Shown one piece after another: positions 26,009 to 34,405 of a stretch of DNA of 64,000 nt. The stretch's first letter is position 1. The number at the start of each line of letters is the position of its first letter. This DNA is from Chloroflexota bacterium (GTDB lineage: Bacteria > Chloroflexota > UBA11872). The notes beneath the pieces are model-generated. The model did not search any database. It was not told the DNA's origin and was given only the letters and a program-made list of their open reading frames with translations. The stretch is taken from assembly GCA_022821645.1 (NCBI GenBank), contig JAJEDE010000011.1, positions 186,001 through 250,000 of the forward strand, in the 5' to 3' direction. The position numbers and the translations under genes are program-made.

Positions 26009-26779
26009 ATGAAACTGTCCGCGCAGGTACGACTCGCTCCGGGTAACTCGGTCGCCGAGCAGATCGACTGTCTGGCCGCGGCCGGATTCGAGGCCGTCGA
26101 AATCCACAGCGACGCCGTCGATCACGTCGCGGAGTACCGCGGTGCCCTTGCGGCGGCTGGAATCCCCGCCATGAGCATGTGCCCGGCCGGTCGCGGCCTG
26201 GACCTGGTGGAGGACGAGTACTCCCAGCGCCGCCGCATCGATCAAACCCGACGAGCCCTCGACGCCTGCCGCGAACTGGGCGTAACGGCACTGATTTCCG
26301 TACCCGTACGCGGCTCGCTCCCGGATGGCATCGTCGCGCAGGACCAGGCGGATAGTTACGTGCGGGCCTTGGAGCAGTTAGCGCCGCACGCGGAGTCCGC
26401 CGGCGTCACCATCACGGTCGAGCCGCTCAACCGTTACGAAATGCACCTGATCAACACGCTGGCGGACGGCATCGCCATCGCCCAGCGCGTTGGCAGCCCG
26501 CGCGTGAAGGTCCTGGCCGACGTATTCCACATGAGCATCGAGGAAGACAACATTGCCGCCAGCATTCGTGCGGCCGGCGACTGGATCGGACACGTGCATT
26601 TCGCGGACAACCAGCGATCGCACCCCGGAACCGGCTCGCTCGACTTCGCCGCAGTTTACGCCGCGCTACGCGACATCGGCTACACCGGATCAACAGCCTT
26701 GGAGTGCCGCATGCGCGGTGACCCGGCCGAAGCCTTGCACCAGTGCGCCGCATACCTGCGCGCGGCGCGCGGCTCATAG
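26009..26779 (+). CDS. Sugar phosphate isomerase/epimerase, hydroxypyruvate-isomerase-like (AP endonuclease 2 superfamily)
   Basis: Xylose-isomerase-like TIM-barrel enzyme, 256 residues. Metal-site segments are visible in order: VEPLN (Glu), LADVFHMSIEE (Asp/His), HFADNQRSHPGTG (His/Asp) and ALECR (Glu). These fit hydroxypyruvate isomerases and ketose 3-epimerases, which cannot be told apart here. The ATG has an AAGGAG site 12 bases upstream. The next gene starts at the base after its stop codon, so it is the first gene of a run with heptose-type sugar genes. Confidence 0.87.
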   Translation: MKLSAQVRLAPGNSVAEQIDCLAAAGFEAVEIHSDAVDHVAEYRGALAAAGIPAMSMCPAGRGLDLVEDEYSQRRRIDQTRRALDACRELGVTALISVPVRGSLPDGIVAQDQADSYVRALEQLAPHAESAGVTITVEPLNRYEMHLINTLADGIAIAQRVGSPRVKVLADVFHMSIEEDNIAASIRAAGDWIGHVHFADNQRSHPGTGSLDFAAVYAALRDIGYTGSTALECRMRGDPAEALHQCAAYLRAARGS

Positions 26780-27805
26780 ATGGGGGCCTACGGCCCGACG
26801 ATAAGCTCCGAGCGCGCCGCCCAAATCCTCAACCGTGCGGCCGGCAAGCGCGCCATCGTCCTCGGCGACATGCTCGTGGACGAGCACATCATCGGTGCCG
26901 CCAGTCGTCTGTCTCGCGAAGCGCCCCTGCCCGTAATCGAGCAGCAGGAGCGTCTTCTGGTTCCTGGTGGCGCAACGAACGTGGCTACGAATCTGGGCAG
27001 TCTGGGTTGCGATACAGCTGTGGCTGGCGTCGTTGGGGCCGACGCCATGGCCGACCAACTGCGAGACCAGCTCCAGGACCGCGGGATCCGGACCGAAGGC
27101 CTGGTGACCGATCCGGATCGCGCGACAGCCGTCAAGCTGAGGATTTGGGCTGGCGGCGAACGCCAGCGCCCGCAGAGCATGATCGCGCGCGTGGATACGG
27201 TCGATCGGTCGCGGGTCAAGGACGAGACCGCTGGACGGATGATCTCCTACCTGGGATCGGCGCTGATGGAGGCCGACGCCCTGGTGCTCTCCGACTACGA
27301 AACCGGTGTAGTCAACGCGTCCATTCTGGACGCCGTATTGCCTGCCGCACACGCCGCGGGACTGGTGATCACGGCCGACGCGCACGGCGGCCTGGACCGG
27401 TTCCGTGACGCCACACTCCTCACGCCGAACCAGCCTGAGGCTGAAGCCGAACTCGGCCGCGAAATCAACTCCACCGCCGAAGCGCTGGCTGCGGCCAGCG
27501 AACTTCGTACGTCAATTCGCGTCGAAGCGGTGCTGATCACGCTAGGTGCCGCTGGAATGGTCCTGGATGCCGGGGCAGCGGGTCGACATGTCATCCCCGC
27601 GGCGGCTGTAGGCAGAGTAGCGGACCCCACCGGCGCTGGTGACACCGTGGCCGCGGCCATGACCGCCGCAATCCTCGGCGGCGCCTCGCCGCAAGAGGCG
27701 GCCGTCCTCGCGTCACTGGCCGCCCGGGTCGTCGTCCGCCAGCTTGGAGTTGCGGTCGTGTCGCCTGAGGAAGTCGTGCGTGAGGCCCGTGAGCACTTCG
27801 GCTGA
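26780..27805 (+). CDS. rfaE1: PfkB-family kinase, D-glycero-beta-D-manno-heptose-7-phosphate kinase-like
   Basis: Predicted to phosphorylate heptose 7-phosphate at C1, the kinase half of what is a fused HldE in E. coli. The 341 residues contain the substrate-site PGGATNVATNL segment, a YRE-like SRLSREAPLPV start, and the PfkB signature DPTGAGDTVAAAM with the catalytic Asp near the C-terminus. The start codon directly follows the isomerase stop. The nucleotidyltransferase gene that completes HldE activity overlaps its 3' end, which strongly supports this rather than a generic sugar kinase. Confidence 0.9.
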   Translation: MGAYGPTISSERAAQILNRAAGKRAIVLGDMLVDEHIIGAASRLSREAPLPVIEQQERLLVPGGATNVATNLGSLGCDTAVAGVVGADAMADQLRDQLQDRGIRTEGLVTDPDRATAVKLRIWAGGERQRPQSMIARVDTVDRSRVKDETAGRMISYLGSALMEADALVLSDYETGVVNASILDAVLPAAHAAGLVITADAHGGLDRFRDATLLTPNQPEAEAELGREINSTAEALAAASELRTSIRVEAVLITLGAAGMVLDAGAAGRHVIPAAAVGRVADPTGAGDTVAAAMTAAILGGASPQEAAVLASLAARVVVRQLGVAVVSPEEVVREAREHFG

Positions 27806-28289
27806 AGCTGAGTTCATTCAGCCTGACGATCTGGCGGACTGGGGCGGGCGGGCGCGCGCCGCCGGCCGGCGCCTCGTGCTGACAAACGGATGCTTTGACC
27901 TCATTCATCCGGGCCACGTGGCCCTGCTCCGCGGCGCTGCGGCCGCGGGCGACGTGCTGGTCGTGGGCCTCAACAGCGACGCCGGCGTTCGCAAGCTGAA
28001 AGGACCCGACCGCCCCCTGATGCCGCTGGAGGATCGTCTGGCGGTTCTCCGCGCCGTGCGTTGGGTAACCGCCGTGACTCCCTTCGACGAGGCGACCGCG
28101 GATCGACTCATCGAGCAGCTTCGACCTGATTATTATGTCAAGGGCGCGGACTATGATCCCGCGGCCGGAGGTCAAACGCTGCCCGAAACTGCAACGCTCC
28201 AGCGACTTGGAATCCCGGCTGTCTTCGTGCCTCTCGCGTCCGGCCACGCCTCCAGCGAGTTAATCGCCCGGAGCCGCCGCACGACGTGA
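27789..28289 (+). CDS. rfaE2: D-glycero-beta-D-manno-heptose 1-phosphate adenylyltransferase-like
   Basis: Cytidylyltransferase-like enzyme of about 166 residues that would activate heptose 1-phosphate to an ADP- (or other NDP-) heptose. The signature LTNGCFDLIHPGHVALL carries the HPGH motif at about 40-43, and YYVKGADYDP is the second family block. The GTG at 27789 is preceded by GAGG and overlaps the kinase gene by 17 bases; in-frame starts up to 15 codons earlier cannot be excluded. Coupled to the kinase gene upstream and to murJ downstream, with which it shares a GTGA overlap. Confidence 0.9.
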   Translation: MSTSAEAEFIQPDDLADWGGRARAAGRRLVLTNGCFDLIHPGHVALLRGAAAAGDVLVVGLNSDAGVRKLKGPDRPLMPLEDRLAVLRAVRWVTAVTPFDEATADRLIEQLRPDYYVKGADYDPAAGGQTLPETATLQRLGIPAVFVPLASGHASSELIARSRRTT

Positions 28290-29866
28290 ACACGGCGACC
28301 GCCAGGCGGGTGGCCCAGGCCGCCGCGCTGGTCGCGGCCGGCAACATCCTCAGCCGGCTCCTGGGCTTCATCCGCGAGCCTGTGATTGCCCACCTGTTCG
28401 GCCTCTCGGGTGCAACCGACGCGTTCGAAGTGGCCACGCGCATCCCGCAACTGGTGCACGAACTCGTGATCGGCGGCGCGATCTCCGGCGTCCTGATCCC
28501 GCTGTTCAGCGAAATGGCGTCGGACGATCGACGCCTGGCGCGCACGTTCTCGACGCTCATGTCGTCCGTCGGGCTGGCGTTGGTCGGTGTGATCGTCGTG
28601 CTCGTGCTGCTGGCCGAACCCCTCGTCGCCGCCGCCGCGCCCGGCTTACCGGAGGCGACGCGAGAGCTCGCGGTTGTCATGACCCGGATTACCCTGCCGG
28701 CGGTTCTCTTCCTGGGGCTATCCGCGGTCACGGCGGCGCGGCTTTACGCCCGCGATCGCTTTGCCGGCCCCTCGTTTGCGCCGGCCACGCTGAACGGAAC
28801 GCTCATCGTCCTGGCGCTCGCGCTCACGCCGGTTGTCGGACCGGTGGGGGTAGCGATCGGCTACCTGGCGGGCGCGGGCGCCCATCTCGTCGTCCAGGTT
28901 CCGGCGCTGATTCGGGACCGGGCGCGGCTTACGAAGCCTGCCTGGCGAGGCAATCCCGACACCGCTCGCGCGCTTCGCCTGTATCTCCCTATTGCGGCCG
29001 GCCTGGTCGTGGCACAAGCGTTGGTCATCGTCGATACGAACCTCGCATCGCGTACTGGCGAGGGCAGCCTGGCCATCATGCGGTTCGCGACTCGCCTGCA
29101 ACAGTTCCCGCTGGGCCTGATCGGGTCGGCCATCGCATTGGCCTTCCTGCCGGTGCTGGCCCGCAGCGCACCCGCGGATCCGCGCGACCTGGTCAACGCC
29201 GACGGATTCAAGTCGGCGCTGGTAACCGCCGGGCGCAGTGCCTTCGTCCTGATGGTCCCGGTCACCGTGGTCCTCACCGCATTGAGCGTGCCGGTGATCC
29301 GTGTGGTCTACGAACGCGGCGCCTTCGACGCGGCGGCCACGAATCTGACCGGTCTCGCGTTGCTGATCTACGCGGTTCAGCTGCCCGTCACCGTTCTCGA
29401 TCAGGTCTTTATCGCGGCCTTCTATGCCACCCGCAACACCCTCACACCGGTACTCGTAGGCGTCGGCGGTGGTCTGGCCTACCTGGTGGTGGCGCTCGCG
29501 CTGATCGAGCCCTTCGGCGTCTTCGGGCTCGTGGCGGCCAATTCTGTCCAGAACAGCCTGCACGGCGCGGTCCTGGGCTGGCTGCTGTGGCGTCGCCTCG
29601 GCGGATTCGGCGACCCCGGACTCTGGTTCTTCGGCGTTCGGGTGATCGCGGCCGGCGGCCTGGCCGCGGCCGTCGGTCTGTTCCTGCGCGAGTGGTCAAC
29701 CCTGGCGCTGGAGCCCGGGGAAACGGCCGGCTGGCGCGTGCTCTTCGTGAGCGGCCTCGGGATTGCCATCGTTTACGTCGCCGCCCTCGCACTGCTGCGC
29801 GTCCCGGAAGTGCCGCGTCTGGCGAGACTGATTCGGGGTCGGCTCGGGACCGGACTGGCGAACTAG
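28286..29866 (+). CDS. murJ: Lipid II flippase MurJ-like integral membrane protein
   Basis: MOP-superfamily transporter predicted to flip lipid-linked cell-wall precursor across the cytoplasmic membrane. The 526 residues are nearly all hydrophobic helices, consistent with about 14 membrane segments. The N-terminal RVAQAAALVAAGNILSRLLGFIRE segment is the family's opening signature, and GATDAFEVATRIPQ and RFATRLQQFPLGLIGSAIA correspond to the central conserved stretches. The GTG start overlaps the stop of the nucleotidyltransferase gene. The link to heptose genes suggests a cell-surface glycan or wall operon. Confidence 0.9.
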   Translation: MNTATARRVAQAAALVAAGNILSRLLGFIREPVIAHLFGLSGATDAFEVATRIPQLVHELVIGGAISGVLIPLFSEMASDDRRLARTFSTLMSSVGLALVGVIVVLVLLAEPLVAAAAPGLPEATRELAVVMTRITLPAVLFLGLSAVTAARLYARDRFAGPSFAPATLNGTLIVLALALTPVVGPVGVAIGYLAGAGAHLVVQVPALIRDRARLTKPAWRGNPDTARALRLYLPIAAGLVVAQALVIVDTNLASRTGEGSLAIMRFATRLQQFPLGLIGSAIALAFLPVLARSAPADPRDLVNADGFKSALVTAGRSAFVLMVPVTVVLTALSVPVIRVVYERGAFDAAATNLTGLALLIYAVQLPVTVLDQVFIAAFYATRNTLTPVLVGVGGGLAYLVVALALIEPFGVFGLVAANSVQNSLHGAVLGWLLWRRLGGFGDPGLWFFGVRVIAAGGLAAAVGLFLREWSTLALEPGETAGWRVLFVSGLGIAIVYVAALALLRVPEVPRLARLIRGRLGTGLAN

Positions 29867-29927
29867 CTCGGCTGCGGCGGTCCGTCGGCTACGATCAGCG
29901 CTCGCACGTGCCCGTGGGAGTTCTCGT

Positions 29928-31544
29928 ATGGCAGTGATGACCGGCTCCGACGCCGTGGTCCAGAGTTTGATCGCCGAAGGCATTGACCTCGTGTTCGGGA
30001 TCCCCGGCTATCACAGCGAGCACCTCTACGGTCGCCTGATGCGGCAGGACAAGGTTCGCCACGTGCTGGTGCGGCACGAGCAGGGCGCCGGCTACATGGC
30101 CATTGGCGCCGCCCGGGTCACCGGCAAGCCGGCCACCGTGCTTAGCACCGCCGGCCCGGGCGCGTTGAATGTGGCCACGCCCATGGGCGAAGCCTACGGC
30201 GACGGCATTCCCCTGCTGAACATCATGGCCGAGGACATGTCCGCGTACCTCTACCAGGACAAGGGCATCGTCCACGAGAGCAAGGACCAGTTCGGCGTAT
30301 TCAGCCGCCTGAGCCAGTGGAGCCGCCAGGCCATGTCGCCGGGAGAAATTCCAGGCGCCATCCACGAGGGCCTGCGCCGCATGCACATCAACCGCCCGCG
30401 CCCAGTCGTCGTCGAAATCCCGGTTGACGTCTTCCAGGGTGACGGCGAGGTGGAGTTGCTCCAGGAGGAGACGCATCAGCCACCGCAGGGAGATGCAACC
30501 GACTTGGAGCGCATGGCGTCAATTCTGGCCGCGGCCGAGCGCCCGATCATCTGGGCCGGCGGCGGCGTGATGATGTCGGGCGCGTGGGACGAACTGCGAA
30601 CCCTTTCGGAGTCGCTGGACATCCCCGTCATGCTCACCACCACCAGCAAGGGCGCGATGCCCGAGGATCATCCGCTGGTGGTCGGCAACCTGAACCAGCA
30701 CGGTCCGATCCGCCGCTTCATGGAGCAGGCGGACGTGATGCTGGCCGTCGGCGCGCGCTTTTCCTACCTCTCCAGCGGACGCTGGACGCTGCCCGTTCCG
30801 AAACGCCTGCTGCACATCGACATTGACCCCACCCAGCCAGGAAAGAACTTTCCCGCCGAAATCGGCGTGCACGCGGATGCCAAGGCCGGGTTGGCGGCAC
30901 TGGTTGAAGCGACGGCCGACGCGCCCGAGGTCGATCGCGACGAGTGGGTTGACGCCGGGCGGGCAGCGCGCGACGAAGTTCGCGCCGAGCTTGCCCAGCG
31001 CGCCCCCTTGGAGTGGGGCCTTATGCAGTCCATTCGCAGCGCGCTGCCACGCAACACCATCGTGGCAAGCGATCCCCATCTGCTCGGGTACTGGAGCCGT
31101 GAACACCTGCCCTTCTACGAGCCGCGAACCTGGCTCTACGGCCTGGCGTTCGGCACGCTGGGTTACTCATACCCCGTGGCGCTTGGCGCCAAGATCGTGG
31201 CTCCCGACAAGCCCGTCATCTCATTGACCGGCGACGGAGGCTTTCTGTTCACCGCCCAAGAAATGGCAACCGCCGTACAGCAGGGGCTGAATGTCCCCGT
31301 GGTGATCATCAATGACGATGCGTACGGCGCGATCAAGGAAGACTTCCTGCGCGACTATGACAACGACTACGAGGTCAACCTCAGGAACCCCGACTTCGTG
31401 AAGTTCGCCGAGTCATTCGGCGCCGTCGGCATGCGAGCTACGCCTGAAACGCTGGAGGACACGCTCCGCGACGCGCTCGAACTCGACCGGCCCTCACTCA
31501 TCGACGTACCGGTGAAATGCCGGAGGCCGCTGCAGGTTCAATAG
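29928..31544 (+). CDS. Thiamine-diphosphate-dependent enzyme, acetolactate-synthase-like
   Basis: Member of the AHAS/POX/decarboxylase family, 538 residues, with three domains: N-terminal pyrimidine-binding (Glu near residue 51 in VRHEQGAGYMA; STAGPGALN), a central domain (AERPIIWAGGGV) and C-terminal PP-binding (LTGDGGFLFTAQE, then INDDAYG, the GDG-ND motif). It could form acetolactate or decarboxylate a 2-oxoacid; the DD in INDDAYG, where AHAS has NN, hints at a non-AHAS function. No regulatory small subunit is adjacent. A single-gene unit about 60 bases after murJ. Confidence 0.88.
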   Translation: MAVMTGSDAVVQSLIAEGIDLVFGIPGYHSEHLYGRLMRQDKVRHVLVRHEQGAGYMAIGAARVTGKPATVLSTAGPGALNVATPMGEAYGDGIPLLNIMAEDMSAYLYQDKGIVHESKDQFGVFSRLSQWSRQAMSPGEIPGAIHEGLRRMHINRPRPVVVEIPVDVFQGDGEVELLQEETHQPPQGDATDLERMASILAAAERPIIWAGGGVMMSGAWDELRTLSESLDIPVMLTTTSKGAMPEDHPLVVGNLNQHGPIRRFMEQADVMLAVGARFSYLSSGRWTLPVPKRLLHIDIDPTQPGKNFPAEIGVHADAKAGLAALVEATADAPEVDRDEWVDAGRAARDEVRAELAQRAPLEWGLMQSIRSALPRNTIVASDPHLLGYWSREHLPFYEPRTWLYGLAFGTLGYSYPVALGAKIVAPDKPVISLTGDGGFLFTAQEMATAVQQGLNVPVVIINDDAYGAIKEDFLRDYDNDYEVNLRNPDFVKFAESFGAVGMRATPETLEDTLRDALELDRPSLIDVPVKCRRPLQVQ

Positions 31545-31581
31545 TCGTTCCGGCGCTGGCCGGGACCGGCCGCGGCCGGAC

Positions 31582-31611
31582 TTCAACTGGTGTGGCTGTC
31601 TGGGCTATGCT
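31582..31611 (+). promoter_or_regulatory. Candidate sigma-70-type promoter for the mini-lipoprotein gene
   Basis: A TTCAAC element at 31582-31587 and TATGCT at 31606-31611 are separated by 18 bases, 34 bases ahead of the ATG at 31645. Matches to consensus are only partial, and a GC-rich palindrome (CCGGCCGCGGCCGG) lies just upstream. Confidence 0.25.
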
Positions 31612-31644
31612 CGTACCCGATTAGGGCATCAGTGAGCCAGGATC

Positions 31645-31881
31645 ATGCTCAATCATGCTCCTCGAGTCCTTGGCCGACGCGCCGTACTCGGTGCGCTAAT
31701 AGCCGCCCCAGCCCTGATCGGGCTGAGCGCCTGCGCCGACAGTGATTCCTTTGAGTTCAAGCCCTCGGGACGCTGTGGTCGTGGCTGTGTGGGCGCGACG
31801 GACCACGAGAAGGACGCCGAAGCGCGCCGCTCGGGTCTCGATCAAGCCAAGGCGGCAAAGGAAGCCAGCCAGGGCAGCTAA
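31645..31881 (+). CDS. Mini-lipoprotein of unknown function
   Basis: A 78-residue protein with an N-terminal region VLGRRAVLGALIAAPALIGLSAC: an RR pair, a hydrophobic core and a lipobox LSAC, putting the lipidated Cys near residue 30. The mature part is about 49 residues, with a Cys/Gly/Arg cluster (GRCGRGCVGA) followed by a charged Lys/Glu/Asp/Ala stretch that could be helical. I recognise no family. The region around the RR pair could serve Tat or Sec export. It is followed by an SDR gene on the same strand. Confidence 0.6.
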   Translation: MLNHAPRVLGRRAVLGALIAAPALIGLSACADSDSFEFKPSGRCGRGCVGATDHEKDAEARRSGLDQAKAAKEASQGS

Positions 31882-31970
31882 AACCGTTGTTCGGTTGATG
31901 CTCCGTCCTCGGCCGGTTGTTGGACCGTGTATCCGCTGACGTTGCCGTGGCAGCCGAAAGGGCGGTTGGT

Positions 31971-32699
31971 ATGAGTCTTGCTGGTCGAATCGCAATGGTC
32001 ACCGGCGCCAGCCGGGGAATCGGCCGTGAAATCGCGCTTGGCTACGCGCACGCCGGCGCGCACGTCATCCTGGCCGCCCGCGACGAAGCGCGCTTGGCCG
32101 CCGTGGCCGACGAGATTGACGACGTGTCCGCAACTTCAGACGTCGTGCCGTTGGACGTCAGCGATGCCGCAGCCGTGCGCGATGCCATCGACGGAGTGGT
32201 CGCACGTCACGGCCGGCTCGATGTCCTGTGCAACAACGCCGGCATCAGCACTGCCCGCGGGCATGTTGCCGACGTCTCACCGGAAGCCTTTGCAGGCGTG
32301 CAGGCCGTAAACCTCATCGGCCTCTTCGCCTGCTGCCACGCCGCGCTGCCGCACATGGCCGCGGCCGGCTACGGCCGCATCGTCAACGTCTCGTCAGGCG
32401 CCGCCATCATGTGCAATCCCGGCGAGTCCGCCTACGCGGCGTCCAAGGCTGCCGTCAACGCCCTGACGATTGCGATGGCCAAAGAGGTCCAGGCGTCAAA
32501 CGTGCTGGTCAACGCCATGAGCCCCGGCTCGGTCAAGACCGACATGAACCCGACCTCGGACGTGCCACCGTCCGAGGCTGTGCCGACGGCCGTCTGGCTG
32601 GCCTCGCTGCCCGATGGCGGCCCGACCGGCCGCTTCTACCGGTTCATGCAGGAACTGCCGATGCTGCCCGACATTGACCTGGACTGGAAGAGCCGCTGA
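31971..32699 (+). CDS. Short-chain dehydrogenase/reductase
   Basis: NAD(P)-dependent classical SDR, 242 residues. The cofactor loop is TGASRGIG near residues 11-18, NNAG occurs mid-protein, and the catalytic Ser (VSSGAA) and YAASK (Tyr/Lys) follow at normal spacing. The start at 31971 directly precedes the conserved MSLAGRIAMVTGAS sequence; the frame upstream of it has unrelated composition. Substrate unknown. It faces the GH32-like gene convergently with 19 bases between stop codons. Confidence 0.9.
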   Translation: MSLAGRIAMVTGASRGIGREIALGYAHAGAHVILAARDEARLAAVADEIDDVSATSDVVPLDVSDAAAVRDAIDGVVARHGRLDVLCNNAGISTARGHVADVSPEAFAGVQAVNLIGLFACCHAALPHMAAAGYGRIVNVSSGAAIMCNPGESAYAASKAAVNALTIAMAKEVQASNVLVNAMSPGSVKTDMNPTSDVPPSEAVPTAVWLASLPDGGPTGRFYRFMQELPMLPDIDLDWKSR

Positions 32700-32718
32700 C
32701 CCGGCGCAATCTCTTGGC

Positions 32719-34284
32719 CTAGTCCCAGAGCGCCTCCAGCGTCCAGCCTCTCAACGATCGCACCGTGCTGGGCGCGCCCTGCGAACGCAGCGAGACACCC
32801 ACGCTGTCCTCGCGCTCGGGGTAGACGCGCACGGCCAGGGCCTGCCGCCCGTTCGCGAACACCTCAACCGCGCTTCGATCAACGAACACCCGTAGCCGCA
32901 GCGGTTCGTCGGGCGCGATCAGGACCTGCGCGTTCTCCGGCGCGCGCGACAACGCGTCGGGCGCAATAGACGAGTAGGACGTGTCGATCGAGAGCTGGCT
33001 CAAGTGGGTCCATAGCGGTCCGACGATCCCCTGCGTGAAGTGGTTCGTGCGATAGCCGCGGTCGCGGTAGAACGCGACGCGCGTGAACTCTTCCCGGTCT
33101 GGCGAGCGCAGGACGTTCAGCTCGACCATCGGCGCGGACGACGGCTCGACCTCCAACTCCAACTCAAGCGAGTCGCCGGCCGTTCCGTCCAGCACAACCT
33201 CCTGGTTGGCCGGCAATTCCAGTGAACCCAGGTCTTGCTCGGCCTGCCGCAAGGAGGTCAGGGTCTCGACCGGTTCCACGAACACCACGTCGCCGTCGAC
33301 CGTGAGACGTCGCGGCAGCGTCATGATCTGGTTCCAGCGCGGCGTCGGCTTACCCGGGTTCATATTGAAGATCACGATCAGTCCGCCCTTGCCGTCCGGC
33401 GTCGCCGACGGAGCGTGCAGGCCCGATGGCCCTGACGGCCCAAAGTTGTACTTCGCGCCATTCGTCACCACGAATTTGTCGCGCTCGGTGTCGTAATCGC
33501 CCAGCAGGTATTGGCCGCCGCTCGTGTGGCTGTAAAAGAGCAGCATGTGGCGGTCGCCAATCGGCCAGAAGTACGGACAGGCGCCGTCGTCGCCGACCAT
33601 GGAGTAGTGATCGTCTTCAACGAAGGGATGCAGGTACTCCCAGTGCTCCAGGTTTTCGGACCTGAACAGGAAGTTGGCCCGGATCGGCTTGCCGGCGGGG
33701 CCCTCCGGCTTGGTTCCTGCGGACAGCGAGTAGTAGACGCCGTCTTTCATCCAGATACATGGGTCGAAGACCCGGTAGGGCGCGGGCGGACCATCTCGAT
33801 CCGGCATCGGAATCACGGCCCGGTTGCCGACTTTGTCCCAGTTGAGTAGCAGCGGATCGCTGGACGTCGCCACCATGTTCCCGGCTCCGACCCCGTGATA
33901 GATGGCAATCACCCGGTCGTCCTCGACCAGGGTCGATCCCGAAAAGCACTTGTCCTCGGGGCTGGGATAAATGGCATAGGGCAGGTCGCGCCAGTGCACC
34001 AGGTCGTCGGACACCGCGTGACCCCAGTGCTGCCGGTCGTCCTCCGGCGGATAGGCCTGGTAAAAGAGGTGCCAGCGCCCCTGCCAGAAGCAGAGCCCGT
34101 TGGGATCGTTGAGGGTCGATTCAGGGTTGACGTAGTGATAGGCCGGACGGTGTCGCAAGCCGGCATAGGACTCCCGCGACGCCAGCAACCGCTGCATGAG
34201 CGGATTCGTGGCCAGCGCGGCTTCCTGCTCGGCCAACGTCGTCGGGTAGGTGTACGCGGGAACGCGCGACTTTGGAGCGATCAC
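32719..34284 (-). CDS. Glycoside hydrolase family 32-like protein with altered acid/base motif
   Basis: Beta-propeller protein of 521 residues with a C-terminal beta-sandwich, the layout of beta-fructosidases. The nucleophile motif NDPNG is intact (59-63, Asp60) and the transition-state Asp is present as FDP (Asp174). The motif that usually reads ECP, carrying the acid/base Glu, reads ACP here (235-237), so ordinary fructoside hydrolysis is doubtful. It has no signal peptide, so it is likely cytoplasmic. It sits near the amidohydrolase gene and the second ABC importer. It may use a different acid/base or be a binding or transglycosylating relative. Confidence 0.8.
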   Translation of the reverse strand: MIAPKSRVPAYTYPTTLAEQEAALATNPLMQRLLASRESYAGLRHRPAYHYVNPESTLNDPNGLCFWQGRWHLFYQAYPPEDDRQHWGHAVSDDLVHWRDLPYAIYPSPEDKCFSGSTLVEDDRVIAIYHGVGAGNMVATSSDPLLLNWDKVGNRAVIPMPDRDGPPAPYRVFDPCIWMKDGVYYSLSAGTKPEGPAGKPIRANFLFRSENLEHWEYLHPFVEDDHYSMVGDDGACPYFWPIGDRHMLLFYSHTSGGQYLLGDYDTERDKFVVTNGAKYNFGPSGPSGLHAPSATPDGKGGLIVIFNMNPGKPTPRWNQIMTLPRRLTVDGDVVFVEPVETLTSLRQAEQDLGSLELPANQEVVLDGTAGDSLELELEVEPSSAPMVELNVLRSPDREEFTRVAFYRDRGYRTNHFTQGIVGPLWTHLSQLSIDTSYSSIAPDALSRAPENAQVLIAPDEPLRLRVFVDRSAVEVFANGRQALAVRVYPEREDSVGVSLRSQGAPSTVRSLRGWTLEALWD

Positions 34285-34405
34285 GGTGCCTCCGGTCTCG
34301 GTGCGACCCGAGCTGACGCTTGTGGATTGGCCAAGAATCTAGACGGCGGCGCATCCCGCGACAAGCGAGCGACCGGAAGGAGGCGCCGGGGATCCCCCTC
34401 CGACG

